Source: Prosapia bicincta (taxonomy: Eukaryota > Arthropoda > Insecta > Hemiptera > Cercopidae). From it: a DNA stretch of 64,000 nucleotides. The DNA lies in contig JBAIZL010000002.1 in assembly GCA_036971475.1 (NCBI GenBank), positions 130,022,033 through 130,086,032 of the forward strand, given 5' to 3'. Every line of letters starts with the position of its first letter. Positions within the stretch are counted from its first letter, which is position 1. Below the pieces are notes generated by a model. The model was not told the origin of the DNA, made no database searches, and saw only the letters and a list, made by a program, of their open reading frames with translations. The translations under genes and the position numbers were made by a program. Below, piece after piece: positions 11,961 to 24,589 of this stretch.

Positions 11961-13395
11961 TCTTTTTTTCAAAACTCAAATAAAAGTAACTACTGTCGAG
12001 AGTATAAAATGCCAAGGTGATTTTGAGTGACAAAAGCCCCAGTTCTACGTAGCAGGGTGAAATTTCCAACTCAATACAATGAATATATACAAGACACACT
12101 ACACACAGATATTAATAGTAACACAAACTTGAAAATATCACACTCAACAAAAGCAAAAATCTTAACACTTTTTAAATAATAAAACACATTCCCAATCCAA
12201 CACAATTTTTTAATTAATGTACAAAACTAACCCATAAGCATACAGACTATCTATGATCATAGACAACACTTAACTCATAGCCTTTAAGTGTTACAAGTCC
12301 TGTTTGCCTCGTACATAACACTGATCAATGGACTTAACAAGTAATGTGTCTGTTAGGAAATATAAGTAAGTTGTTTTAGTATAGTATTTAAATTATAAAA
12401 ATATAAATAAAGGAAATATTATTGCTAGTCTCATAACAACAAAACTGCCTTTTAATTAATTATTATAATTTAGAAAACATACATCATAAGTAAGTCTATA
12501 CATAACGAGTAGAACAAAGTGGTAAAATTACCTTATGTTTGTTATTTAAAAATTATAACTAATATTTCATTCCATATTTTGTAACCTAACCTGCTTAAGG
12601 CAACAGACTAATCTAAATGACAAATGTTTCCTCATTATTTTTTTTATTTTTGAACAATGACAGTTAAGTCATTGCCAAAAGTTTATAAATAATATCCAAC
12701 AATGTGCCAGGATAATCCAAACTATAGTAGCAATTTTTATTACTGATAAATTTGCCATCGTTAAAGGTAAAATTCTAAACTGTATATAATATTGTTTTTG
12801 AGATGTATTACTTACTTTTTACATCTTGTGTGTCAAGCAAAATCTGTTTGGTAGAAGGAAATGCTTTTTTGAAATTGGTTGGATCTGATAGAAAAATTAT
12901 AGAATATTTTTTAAATAGTCTGCTTTCATAAAGTGTATCTCATAAAAGAAAAAAAAGCCCCATCCTCTAATCTGATTTATAAAGTGAGAATTGCTCTTAA
13001 TATATCATTTTTAGTGGATTTTCTTATGTGTCTAAATTATAAATACAACCCCAAGCATTAACAGCTCTAGACATAGGGCCCAATCGATTTGTTGTGGGGT
13101 TTGGGGGTTTGAGAGTATAGAATGACTCCAATTATCATTACCATCTTAAACCTCTCATTATCTTATTGTAAATGGTTTCATATACTGTAATTTTTACTCA
13201 TTTTACCTCAAATTTAACTAAAATTATATTTTTGTTCATATTGTCTTCTATTTGTTCTCTTTGATAATATCTACAAGCCTAACAAATACTCCTATAAAGT
13301 AAAATACTGATTGTGATAACAAAAATTAACTAGACAGACAGTTTTTCAACAATTTTTTTAAAATAACATTTTTAAATAATGATATTGTAGTTAAT
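11961..13395. other. Mostly featureless; possible PLE tail at 12060-12330
   Basis: The AC-rich plus strand around 12060-12330 resembles the C-terminal coding end of the PLE fragments in composition, but I could not match a motif with confidence. The rest is AT-rich DNA with nothing recognisable. Confidence 0.3.
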
Positions 13396-13525
13396 TGTAA
13401 TCATTTTGAATTCACTGACTGATTTATAAGTAATTATTGTGTAACTAAGTGAAAACTTTTGATCAGACTTGCTTTAGCAACTAAATTTTCACTCAGTTAT
13501 ACAAAAATTGCTTATAAAATAGTAT
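13396..13525. repeat. Small fold-back, family E
   Basis: It begins with the left border shared by family E copies (TGTAATCATTTTGAATTCAC). Arms 13421-13472 and 13478-13522 are imperfect inverse complements around ATTATTGTGTAACTAAGTGA. The hammerhead-like centre is deleted in this copy. Confidence 0.6.
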
Positions 13526-14141
13526 TTTATATATAAATAATAGTTATTTTAAAAAAAATATATTTTAACCTAATAGTATATATAATAACAATAGCTTTTG
13601 ATCATCAATTTTAACAATTAACATAAATATTTACAAGATTTCTGCTTACAGCTCTATCCATAATTTGTGTTAAGTGAATGTATTAAGGAGGGAATGAATT
13701 TCTTAAACTGAACATTGTTTTATACAAACTCCGGATTGTCTTTCAGTTTTTTCCTTGTTAAAGTTTCTGGTGATTACCTATAATGACCATGCTTAAGACA
13801 GCACTGAAAAGAACCATGTATATTTGATTTCACTTTTTTTTCTCTTTGTTAGCTGTAGTAATATTATGTTTAAATTGTTTTATCTATATTTATTATTAAA
13901 TACTTCTTATTCTTGTTATTTAGTTTTAGATTATGATTAGGAGTGTTTTTGGATTAGCAGGATAACAATCTTTGGTGATAGAAAAAAGTAATATAACCAT
14001 TTTGATTTAATAAATTCCTTCTATTAGCTCACACTCTCCTGATATATATCTTGTACAAATTTTCAATCGTTAATAAAATACGTTTTTATTCATCCATCAC
14101 TTTCAAATACATTTGTTTAACCTATAGTGAATTACAGGTTA
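13526..14141. other. No feature recognised
   Basis: AT-rich DNA without supportable features. Confidence 0.4.
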
Positions 14142-14719
14142 TACAGTCGGCGCCGCTTATTGTGATCACGGTTAATGTTATCATTCGGTTATTGTTATCG
14201 TTTCATTGAAAAACAAACACGGACGTATATTAATACATTGTAATTAGGCTGCTTATTGTAATCATCTGTTCGCTTATTATTATCATTTAATTTGCCATTC
14301 AAAATCATATGCGTCAACGTATACTAGCATGGACCAAGTAAAATTGTCTACAAAGTAGTGTAAACAGCACGTGCAACACACAATGACGCCCAATTCATAG
14401 AATGTTTATTTTTAGAATGACAGAAATACTTTATAACGGTTTCAGCACTTAACACAGTTCTCAGAATGTCTCCCTTACTCTTTGTTTACGCAAACACCCT
14501 AGCCTTGCTTGAGTCGTCTTTAGTTGTTTGTTAACATTAGTTGATGTTACTACTGAGCCATTTACAGTACAGTCCTACTGTATTTTTTAACAGTGAATTT
14601 TTATGAACGTTTATTACAGTATTTCAGTGTGATTTTACATAACTTAATTTTTAAAGATCTTTTTCGTTTGTTTTGTAGAGTTTAGTGTCACTTTAAGATT
14701 CAAAGGACCGTATAGCAAG

Positions 14720-15019
14720 ATGTCCGAATTTCAAAAGAAACGACGCGATTTAAGTCTTAAACAAAAACTTGATATTCTAGATAGGTACAGTAAATTACCA
14801 AAAATGAGTCAAAGAAATGCTGCTTCTCAACTTGGCGTTTCTCAACCTCTCTTATATAAAATACTGAACAACAAAGAAAAAATCTTGTCATTATCAAAGT
14901 GTAATGCAAATGTTGACAACAAAAGACATCGTTCTAGGAAGGATCCGCAAGTGGAATCAGCTTTTAAATTGTTGTTTAAAAATGTTTATATCGACGAGAG
15001 ATGCGTGCTAGAATTATAG
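14720..15019 (+). pseudogene. Tigger transposase N-terminal DNA-binding domain
   Basis: A 99-residue frame. Residues of about 10-55 (LSLKQKLDILDRYSKLPKMS, then AASQLGVSQPLLYKIL) form the psq/CENP-B type helix-turn-helix that binds the transposon ends. The second helix-turn-helix region begins at KDPQVESAFKLLF and is cut off by the deletion junction near 15000, after which this frame soon stops. On its own it could at most encode a DNA-binding fragment. Confidence 0.85.
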
Positions 15020-15534
15020 AAAATATGGATCAATTTCAAACCCTTACCTCAAATGAATTGGCTAAAAAAACTTCTTTACTCGATGCTATTCATCTGATAG
15101 CAAAATCTTGGAATGAAGTTTCTGAAAAAACTGTGAAAAATTGCTTTAGAAAAGGTGGTTTTTTTGTTGAAGAAAATCGAGAGCAAGCTACATCTGAGGA
15201 AGACTCTGAAGAGAACTTGAAGCCTTTCGATTTGTCCTTAAAAGAATATACTGAGTGGATGGAAGTTGACGATAGTATTGAAACAGCAGCGGAAATGACT
15301 GAAGACGATATTTGTGAGGTAGTTGCTTCAACATCAAAAGTTACTGAAGAAGAAGAAGGCACCGATGATGACGAAAATGATAAATGTGTACCGCAAAGAT
15401 CTAAGCAGGAAGTTCACCAAGCTCTTGATATTCTAAGGCAGTTTGTTCAACAAAAAGCAGAAAATTTCAACAAACATTATGAATATGAACAATTTATAAA
15501 CAATATTTTACGAGAAGACTACAGTCACATATAG
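15001..15534 (+). pseudogene. Tigger transposase C-terminal tail
   Basis: A 177-residue frame, shifted relative to the N-terminal part. It starts just after the position where the DDE catalytic domain should end (RARIIENMDQF, equivalent to the YRxxLLxxI region). It goes on with LLDAIHLIAKSWNEVSEKTV and NCFRKGGF, which are typical of the post-catalytic region, then a long acidic linker with many E and D residues, and a helical end (QALDILRQFVQQ). No catalytic residues are present. The internal ATG at 15001 is not evidence that this piece is translated separately. Confidence 0.85.
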
Positions 15535-16079
15535 AGGAATTCTTCGAGAAAAAGTAAATGTAAATTTGAAGTGTAAATAAGATTGAAGTGTTTTATAATG
15601 AAGTTTTATGTGTTAAAATGTTTTGATCAAGTGTTTTACGTAGTTCTATATACTGTATTTTTTTCAGTTATGCTAGATTCAGTGTTTAAAAAAAATCTAC
15701 AGTCGAATAAAATAAACTGACATGAAATATGTCCACTAATTTTAACAAGTAGAAAACTAAATTACAGAAATTCTACTACTGTACATAAAACTGTCCGGAA
15801 TAGCATCAAAATTTGGTAAGTACAGTTTAATTATAGTGTTACAGAATTAGAATTACTTGATGTAATGATAGGCTTAAAGGTAGGATCGTTCAGAACAAAC
15901 AGTTGTGGCAATAATACAGTGAGTTCAATGCAGTACGGCTGTAGACTACATCGTGATTAAGCGTTCGGTTATTGTTATCAAATATGCTTCTGACAAATAT
16001 GATCACAATAAGCGGCGCCGACTGTATTAACACAGATTTTTTCAAATATTTATTCAATAATTAAATTATAAAAATATGG

Positions 16080-16153
16080 GGGTTTAGGCCGGATTCGAAC
16101 TGAGTATCTTCATGTTCAAAGACTACTATTTTTGGCACTGAGCTAACTTTCCC
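16080..16153 (-). pseudogene. tRNA-like sequence (decayed tRNA or SINE head)
   Basis: On the minus strand the sequence begins GGGAAAGTTAGCTCAGTGCC, which contains a good Pol III A box (TAGCTCAGTGC), and ends with a B box-like AGTTCGAATCC about 50 nt later. The anticodon arm can be drawn roughly (UCUU/AAGA), but the D stem, T stem and acceptor stem pair badly. It is therefore a pseudogene or the head of a tRNA-derived SINE, not a working tRNA. It lies about 55 bp from the right end of the Tigger element. Confidence 0.45.
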
Positions 16154-16159
16154 ATAGCT

Positions 16160-17654
16160 AGAAGTGTATTGCTCATAGAAGTATAGACTATGAATTTTTC
16201 TTTTGCTCCCATCTGGTTGTTGTTGAATTCTCCATTGAACAACCTTAAATTGTTGGCATGGTTACCACACAATATCATAAATAATGCTCAATAATTAAAA
16301 ATGAATGAAAAGAATAAAATTAACAAAAAACTGGATTAACAGTATCAAACCTTCCTTGACAAACGGACAATAGGAAATTAAACTAAAACACAATGTAAGT
16401 GACAAAACGCATATAAATTGTAACAAACGAAAATAATAGCATTTTTTTTTATATTACCTGTTATTTTCAAATAATACAAGAAATGCTTAAATTTTTCTCT
16501 GATAAAGAAAATAAGGGCAGTGAGGAATTGAAAAATGTTTTTCAAATAAAGTTATTGGTTTTTTATGAAATTGATGTAATATTTCCATTACATATTTGTT
16601 ATTATAAATATATAGTTTTACTATATTAAAATGAATTAATTATACTGTTGAAAAAATAACACATATATAATTACTGTATCACTTGCTGCAAAAGACTCAT
16701 ATAACATCTGTGACCAAAGGAGAGAAGTAAATATACAATCAGGAAAAAGACAAATCAAATTCAGTGGAAAGGGCATAAGACAATGATTTTTTAAGCAATT
16801 CACTCTTCAGTATGTCCATGAAAAAATTTATAAAAATATAATTAAAAAGTGAAAAGAGAGTATACCTTGGTAAGACAAATTACAGATTTTGTTATGGAGC
16901 GGCCAATAATAAACATGACCTAAAAATGTTGGTCTTTTAATTTTTCTAAGTTGCAACTTAGTCAACTTTTTAACCAATATTTCAGTTAAACAAATATTCT
17001 TTGAGCTTAGCTTGTGAGGTTATGTTAAAAACAAATAAAAACATAATTAATAATTACAAATTAATAATTTATTTACTCATATACAAAAGAGAAAAAAAAG
17101 AACTTTATTGTAACTTTTAGGTTAAATATTTTGACATAATAATAAAGTGTAATATTAATTATCTATTTTGTTTATATGTAATTATGTTGTATGTTACAAA
17201 TTTTATTATTGAGTTAGGTACAAAATTTCTATTTGATGTATCATGTTTAAAGTAGGGTTAATAACTGTTGTTGACAAGTGGGCGTGGCAAAGCCAACAGG
17301 GAATTGTAACCTTACTTTCATCCTAGTTGTAAATTAGAGTTTGTAGTAGTAACACTCACTGATGAGATGACTTAATCATTGAAATGAGTATAAGTAAAAA
17401 AATGATTAATTTGTGAGTTTTGTGTGTTTTTATTTGTTTTTAATATTTCAGTTATTCAAATAAAAACTATGACATTTTCCCCATTTGTGCTAAGATGTAA
17501 ATTACAAATAACCAACAACGTGTTGCCATTTTTGCAATATGGTATTCAAGGAGGCACAGTGGGAAGTTGGGTGTTAAACACCCAGAAGGATTTAAAGCTT
17601 GTTTTTTAATTTTTAATAGGCTAAATATATATTACTAAAAACACTGGAACATAT
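16160..17654. other. No feature recognised
   Basis: AT-rich DNA. A 61-codon plus frame at 17424-17609 has no recognisable motif. Confidence 0.4.
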
Positions 17655-17880
17655 ATTAGTCTGTTACACTTACGACGCCTATAGTAGCACTTACTTTTTT
17701 GGCTATTGAGTAACACTTATTCACAGTTTCAGAAGATGTCCCATTTTCAACTCAGAGTGTAATGGAAAGTCACAGTCCGAGTTGACAATAGGACACATCT
17801 CCTGAAACGGATATCCTTAATAATCAAAGTATTGCTACTTTAGGCAAGTGTAAGATACTATGTTCAAATATTTTAGTGAA
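17655..17880. repeat. PLE fold-back, family A copy 2
   Basis: Two inverted arms meet directly near 17765 with no coding piece between them. They share GCCTATAGTAGCACTTACTT and its inverse with the other family A copies. The right arm holds the hammerhead-like motif with GAAA and an intact hairpin, while its stem III is decayed. Confidence 0.65.
17779..17818 (+). ncRNA. Hammerhead-like motif, family A copy 2
   Basis: Order of parts: GAG, core UUGACAAU, hairpin AGGA/UCCU, GAAA, a decayed stem III ending in UC, then CUU closing stem I by two Watson-Crick pairs and one G-U. The hairpin's outer pair is A-U where other family A copies have G-C, a compensatory change. The core differs from the canonical CUGANGA at the 3 and 8 positions, so activity is unproven. 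Confidence 0.4.
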
Positions 17881-19184
17881 AAACTAAAGATGGAATCAAA
17901 TAATATAGAGATATTAATTTTAATTGGCCAGATTAATAACAGATTCATAATAATTTGATATATTTTAACTTCAAGATAGTTTTCATATAAAGAGAGATGA
18001 TTGTAAACTGAGAGCTGTCATATATGAGCTAAAATTGTTTACAGTGTTTGCAAAATGTTTCAAATGCAAATAACTTCATTTGGCTTGGCTGTATATTTGA
18101 GAAATAAACTTTCAAATGTCACTTGAACTACTCATGACTTAAATCCAAGAGAGAATTACATTAAGGTTGAAGTTGTTATCAAACTTTTAAAAAAAGGTCT
18201 CATAGAGTCAGCATTTTTTATAGAATCATAATTTATAAAATGAAAAGTTTGCTTTTAAGGCCTTGTTATTCTTGCAAGCCTTTAACCTTATATCCTAAAA
18301 AAACCACTGTGTACATATACTTAAATTTAGCGTCAACTGAGTACTCTAAATTTGGAATCCATTAAAAATTATTAAGAAATTTAATTATCTAATTTTTTTC
18401 AGTGACTAATTTTAAGCATTAGAATGGCATCATATGGTAATTAAGTACAAACATTTTGCCTTGGGGATATGAGTTAGTCCTTCAGAATATCAAAAACGCA
18501 ACCCACTTACTGTCTTACTGGCAATGCCATCTTGTAAAGTTAGTACTTAAGAGCACCAATATTGAAATACTAATAACCGAAATAAGCTCAAAATCAGAAA
18601 CTTTATCTACACGCCTAAACAACAACATATGCCACAATAAATTTCACCATAAAGTTTCAAAAGTTAAAATATCCTACCTGTAGTTGTATTTATTTCCTTT
18701 CCCCATGCAATCATTATCGGCAGAAAATATTTTATCAGGCAATGCAGAAACAATCCGTGTTACAGGAACACGGAAAAAATAACAAAAACTTCTTGCTCAC
18801 TCCCCAAAATGTACAAATTTTGAAAGAAATGTATAAGTTCAGGCCAAGGTTTGGTTTTAGTTGAGTGTGGATGGTAACAGTTTACCGTTAGTCCACCACC
18901 TTCAATTCTTGTTATAAAGGTATATTAAAACATAGTTACAATGTATACAATTAGGCTAGACCTGGTAATAATAATAAGATAATAATCTTTAGTAATGCAA
19001 GGTAACTTATTAACAAGAGAAATGGTGAAAAAAACGATTTTAATCACACTTGGCCCATCCTCATCATTTGTAAACACTCACATAGGTTTAAGTTTTCCAA
19101 AAGTTTACTTAAATTTTAAATAAGTCATTAATTAGTTCAAAGTTGTTAGAAGTTTTGCTGATTGTCATGAACAACCACAACATA
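17881..19184. other. No feature recognised
   Basis: AT-rich DNA without supportable frames or repeats. Confidence 0.4.
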
Positions 19185-19186
19185 TA

Positions 19187-20025
19187 TAGTAAACTCCCGA
19201 TTATCCGTGGGCGGATTAACCGGTTTGCGGATTATCCGGGGTCTGCCATTGTTTTACAAATATCCAATTTTTATTCCAATCAGATTCATTAATGTTTTTT
19301 TTAACCACTCAACGCGGCACAATATCCGGTAAAAACAACGATCATAAAAATAAACTAAGCTATCTGAAATAACGCAAGGATAAACGATAACTGTCCTGTT
19401 AGACTGAATGAACCAACTCGAGTTGGCGACAGACTACTGTATATAAGAGACAATGACAAAATGCTTGGTCGCCCGAAAACCTAATGTGTATTATAAGATT
19501 GTAAACAAATGTCAGCTAATCTCGGCTATAATTAGTCTAGGACGTGACATACGCATTATCCATGTCTGTCGTATACATTATCGATCATTATGGCTTTGTG
19601 ACACAAGTAGACACTGTGCGATAAAATGGTTCTCAAGAAACTTAGATCTCAAATTAAAGCTAAATCAATGCTCACAAAAAAAACAGAAAAATGTGAAAGT
19701 ATTATGTGTAAAGGAAATTACATATATACATACATACTTACTTTTGACATATACTTATGTACGTATGGTAAATAGTTAGACATATAAATGTACATGTTAT
19801 AATCCGTCAAATACATCGACATTTTAAACTATTTTCTGTATTTATTTTGTCCTCTGAAGATTATTTGTGAATTGCATTAACCGGTGTCATTATTTGTGTA
19901 ACTTATGGTATAATAATCGATTATCGATCATTTTGCGTATTCTTTGTTCATAGCGGATTATCCGGGGAATTCGTTATCCGGCATTGCCGGGCCACCCTAT
20001 TCCACGGGTAATCGGGAGTTTACTG
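19187..20025. mobile_element. Tigger/pogo-like MITE, second TIR family
   Basis: Terminal repeats AGTAAACTCCCGATTATCCG and, inverted, GGGTAATCGGGAGTTTACTG enclose 839 bp, with TA on both sides. Secondary blocks GGATTAACCGG and GCGGATTATCCGGG lie just inside the ends. The frame at 19453-19779 (108 codons) shows no transposase motif I can recognise. It is non-autonomous. Confidence 0.85.
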
Positions 20026-20180
20026 TATATGAGAAGAATTTTTTGAAAAATAAAGTAATACTTCGTACAACACAATCATTGTTTGTATAAAATAATTAGA
20101 AGACTAATATGGAACATTGTAGTCACATACCTAACATCTGATTCTGCAAATACTTTTCTGTTAGATTAGGAAGAATTATA

Positions 20181-20632
20181 CAGTACAACCTCTCTAATTC
20201 ATCACAGCAATAACAAACATCGTCTGCAGGTTTGCACTGTCGCGTAGTATAGGCGCCGAGCCATCAGATAAGGTCGATACCAGATATGACTTATTCAACT
20301 ACTAAAAAAATCTCTTGACACTCTTTGTTCTTACACATCTTATATGCATGATAAAATACAGTAGAAGTCTTCAGTAATCGATTGATCTCAGTTTAGAAGT
20401 TAGCATTATAAGTAACACTGTAGTTTGTACAAATTATACTGTACAGGTCAGTTTATGTTTCCTTTCTCCATTTTATAATATAACAGTACTTATATAATGA
20501 AGAAATGTCTATATGTGGTAATTATAAAAAATTTATATATTTTACATGTTAATTTCACGACTTCCTTATTCGTCTTTTTCTTGAACTCGTCACCCTCTCG
20601 GTCCCGAAAGTGATGAATTAGAGATTGTACTG
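20181..20632. mobile_element. Tigger/pogo-like MITE, third TIR family
   Basis: A 452-bp element with termini CAGTACAACCTCTCTAATTC and, inverted, GAATTAGAGATTGTACTG, flanked by TA duplications. The CTCTCTAATTCATCAC style of end is typical of Tigger-type elements. No coding capacity. Confidence 0.85.
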
Positions 20633-20634
20633 TA

Positions 20635-21560
20635 ATTGTAACTATGTATATTGTCATTTGCATCAAACCTGTTGTAATATCTGTCTAAATTTTTGTGCCT
20701 AAGTAGATACAAACAGTTGTTTATGTTTGATTTTTTTCTTTATTTGAAAGTGAGTATAAATCTGTTGCCACTTGTATCTAGTGATTTTGTTTAGCAGTAA
20801 CGAATGCCTTTCATTTTTAATTTACAAGTTTAAATAATTTAAATATTAAAAAAAAGACAGTAAACCAGTCATAAAAAATAAATTAATATATCTGTCCAGA
20901 AAGTACAATTTGTTTTGTTAACTATACTCACAGCAATTATGTTACTGTTGGGTAAATAGTGTCAAAGTTTTTGTAACTTGTTACGAAAATCACTGTTAGA
21001 TAAGAAGACGTAGATAAGAGGCTCTTGTTACTTCTGTATGAAACAGATGTTTTAACAATATTTTTATTAAGAATAAGCATCATTTATTGTTACAAGATTG
21101 TTGTATGTTATAAGAAATGTTAATTATTTTGTTATTTCCTTGTTTATTTATTTATAAAGTTCGTAATTACTACTGTATAAAGTTAAAATTAATTGATATT
21201 AACGAAATCAATGTATGTGTTGTCAAAATCAATATTAGTTTATACAACAGTATTTTTTAGCATTTATAAATGTGTCCTTGATCTAGTACCTATTCTTTGA
21301 GAATGTGTTTTGTTGCTCTTGGGCATGTTTCATAAAACATTTTTTGTTAAAGTTCCTACAAGTTACATGAGAATTATCATAATTATTTTTTTTTATAGCA
21401 TGAACATGTAAAATCTAAAAGATTTTATATTCCTTTTCTCTTTAAGTATAATGGATTAACATGGATTATTAACCCACAGTATAACACTTTGCAATTCCTT
21501 ATTCAAAATGTCTGTTTATTACAAATGTCAAGCTTGTTCCAGTGAACGACGCCAACTTGA
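20635..21560. other. No feature recognised
   Basis: AT-rich DNA leading into the Jockey-like relic; a short poly-T at 21385-21394 might mark that relic's 3' tail, but the link is uncertain. Confidence 0.35.
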
Positions 21561-21587
21561 CATTCCAGTACTGTCAATGATGTGCAG

Positions 21588-23330
21588 TTAATGTTGCTTT
21601 GGAACCAGGTCCAAAGACTTAGTGTGCGTAGGACTGCACACTGGCATCCTATGAACCATCTGTAGAGCTTTAGTTTTATTGTGTTGTTGGCGCTGCTCGA
21701 AGTGATTCCCTGCTGCAGCAGCAGCAGCCTCCTCTCTCAACACTTTATTTTGGAAACATTCAATAACTTGTAGATTGCTGCTCTTGCTGCATCGCCAGAT
21801 TGGCAACCTTCAAGTCCATACGGGCTTTAGCAATTCACGAGCTTCAATTCTACACTAGCAATTTATTGTTTGGGCTCAACTCAGAATCCCCACTCATGAG
21901 CCACTGGATCTCCAGGTTTTTTTTTATATGGGATTTCCAGTTCAGTTTAGCATCCATTGTATTTTACCTCTTTACTGCAAGGAACAAGTTGGCCATTTAT
22001 TTTAAGCTTTATGCACCAATCTCTGGTGTAGTCACCGACACTATCCAGGGTATGCTCCAATTTAGCTGTTGTGTCTAATGATATAGTCTGTGATTAACCA
22101 GCATATCCCTTTCATAGAAAAGGTACAGCATTTTTCTGAGGTTGTTTGAAACTTGAGGCTGACGGCAAGGCATGGCAAAAACCTTCAGTATTTGCCAGAC
22201 TGTATCTCGAAGGTCCTTATGAATTTTGAACAGCAAGCTCAGACATGGTCAGAGGCCTGTGAGATGTAAGAAACATGCCAGAGCATACCTTCTTTGTCTT
22301 CAAGGTTTTTCAAACTACTTCCACAATTTGGTGCACCTTGTCTGAACCAATATTGGTGGTACAGAACCAAACCTTGCTCTTCAATTTGTTTGGAAACTCA
22401 AAAATTAGCGGCGGTCTCTCAAAAATCTTTGACATCACTGGAAGCTACGATATCGAACAATAGGATATTTTGTCATTCAGTATCTCAGGGTATATTCCAC
22501 TCCCTTGGAACATATTTAGAGTATCCATTCTCCTTATGTTTGGGTATTTGTACTAGTTTGTCCTGGCAAAGGGGAAAAGATTTATCCCAGGTCCGCAATG
22601 ATTTCTGCTTTTAATCCAGTAGATTTTACTCATATATCATTGCCAGCTCAGATTGGTGTCATTTGTATTTTATTTCTCTTGAGTGAACTTGTAGTTTGCC
22701 ACAAGGAGTTGTTCATTTTTTTTTTTTTGCCTACAGACTGGGTAGGTAGCTGATGACTGCATCATTCTTAACTTATGGTAGTTGTCTTATATCTTATAGT
22801 TCGTTGGTTAGAAGATTCAGCATGGCATTCTTAGCTGTATCATACTGCCATCAAACTCTCCTCTTTTTCTTCACTAGCATTTCAATCTCAAGGGTGCAGC
22901 ATTTTTTATTGTTGATTGGCTTGTTGCTAGTCTTGGGGCGTTGTTCGAAGCTGGTTGTTGTTGGTGATTGACAAATATTTTCACTTCTCCCTTAAGTTGG
23001 TTGCTGTGTCTTAGAGGCCCTTACATAAGGCCAACTGAGAATGGATAAAGGTCCGTTTGCTCTAACTGGACTGATATTATCAGACAGGGTATTGAGATAC
23101 GGAAACCTGGCCATTCAGAAGGTTCTACTGCCACCGAGTAGTTTTGGAAAAGCTGTCGAAACTGATGTGTCTGGTAGGAGTTCGTCTCATCCCCAGGGGT
23201 GGACCAGTCACCAGTCCAGATTTCTCAGTAAGGTCACAAAATGCTGGCTTACTGCCGCCACAGGTAGTAGCACCAAGCCCTCTGTCTCAGGACTGACCTA
23301 GGCACCCAAACGGGAGTCACAATTTTGAAG
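21588..23330 (-). pseudogene. Jockey-like non-LTR retrotransposon relic
   Basis: The base composition is clearly more balanced than the surroundings. On the minus strand, scattered over several frames, are LVKKKRRV and LLTNEL (the EN-RT linker of Jockey elements, around 22800), MDAKLNWKSHIKKNLEIQW (the thumb-side DxxLxWxxHI block, around 21950), and ILKPVWT followed by PIWRCSKSSNLQVIECFQNK and VLRE (the conserved PxWxYG/QxxQNKxLR region, 21720-21840). The catalytic YxDD box was not found. A GCA/CTG-rich stretch at 21711-21735 gives a short alanine run inside the relic. Frames are broken many times. Confidence 0.7.
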
Positions 23331-23339
23331 TTGTATTCG

Positions 23340-24270
23340 TGGGGGAAATAGTTTAACATGTTAGACTGTAGATTCTCTACAGAAGGATCTAACTTTGTGT
23401 TCTTTGACAAGGACCAGAGTCATATAAAGCAAAGTTGTGAGATACTCCTTGTCATTTTTTCCCTTTTTCCATCAGTTTCTTTCTTCTACACTTTCACATA
23501 ACACAATCCCAAATGTCTCTTAGAGGCACTGTAAGCTTCATGTTATCATTGTACTCTAGACCGAAGCTCCGCCAAACTTTCTTGCTACTAAACAACGTAG
23601 AAGCCACTTACTAATTGCTAGGATGACTGTTCTGTGGTCAGAGCTGAGATCTCAGAAAAATTTATGTATTTTAAAATACATTTGCTGAAAGTATCTTGAT
23701 ACTTAAGGATTTGTGACACAGAGTTATATACACTTGTAAATTGAACTAGAATCTAGAACAATATAACTTGTATTAAAGTGTAAACTGTATTCTAACTTGT
23801 AATATTTATTGTGAAGTCTTGTGTAAAAATGTACGTACAAGTAAGTAACCAGTAAAACAACTCCATAAGTTTTATGAAGTATGTCCCAGAATAAACACAA
23901 CAATTAAATGTAAAACATAAACTCATCTAATAGAACTGAGCTATTTCAAAAGAAACTATTGCCGGTTTCTTTTACATTAGTACAAAAAGTTTTATAAAAT
24001 TAATGCTATACTGCATTGAATATTTCTACCACTATTCCAAATTTTGTTTACTACTAAGCTCCGATTTGTGAAAAGGTTCAAACTTTAAATAAGATGCAGC
24101 TCAAAATTTGTTTAAGAATATATGAAGTTGACACATTTTATAGAAAATAATACAAATCTTATTTTAACTCGTGTAAAATAAAATTCTTTCAATTAATGCA
24201 AACTTAATCAATTCATTATGTTAATCTATTGCATGAATAAATTATTAATTATAAATATGAAAAATTTTAA
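23340..24270. other. No feature recognised
   Basis: AT-rich DNA; nothing supportable. Confidence 0.4.
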
Positions 24271-24279
24271 TAAATAAAC

Positions 24280-24492
24280 CTCTTAACCACGAATAAACAT
24301 TTTATTTAAATTCTTACGTACATTTCTATCAACAGCAATAATTTTCAGAGGAAATGATTACAAAAAATTACATTTGAACTAGGTTATAGTCAAATGTAGT
24401 TATTTTTGCAATAATTTCCTCTAATAATGATTACTTTGCAATTGAAACGTACATAAGGATTGAAATAAAAAGTTTATTTGTAATTAATAGGT
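24280..24492. repeat. Long imperfect palindrome
   Basis: Arms 24280-24385 and 24387-24492 are imperfect inverse complements. Matching landmarks are TTACGTACATTTC versus GAAACGTACATAAG and AGAGGAAATGATTAC versus the inverse around ATAATTTCCTCT. Weaker similarity continues outwards for another 80-90 bp. No coding piece, no TA or TTAA duplication and no hammerhead-like motif were seen. Confidence 0.7.
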
Positions 24493-24589
24493 TTAATTTA
24501 TTTAAATGAAAAACATTTTTAAACATTGAAGATTAATACATCTTCATTATTTGTACAATGTTTATATATTTTTAAAGTTATTTTAACTC

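Larger units (their letters stand above)
14144..16024 (+). mobile_element. Tigger/pogo-like transposon, DDE domain deleted
   Basis: An 1881-bp element with clean terminal repeats: CAGTCGGCGCCGCTTATTGT at the left and its inverse at the right (ACAATAAGCGGCGCCGACTG), flanked by duplicated TA. Subterminal repeats of TTATTGTTATC type recur near both ends. It carries the N-terminal DNA-binding part and the C-terminal tail of a transposase, so it is an internally deleted copy. The good preservation of termini and frames suggests a fairly recent insertion. Confidence 0.93.

Noticed and set aside
22275..22971. Plus-strand frames of 62-106 codons
   Set aside because: They are the complement of the Jockey-like relic, whose recognisable motifs are on the minus strand.
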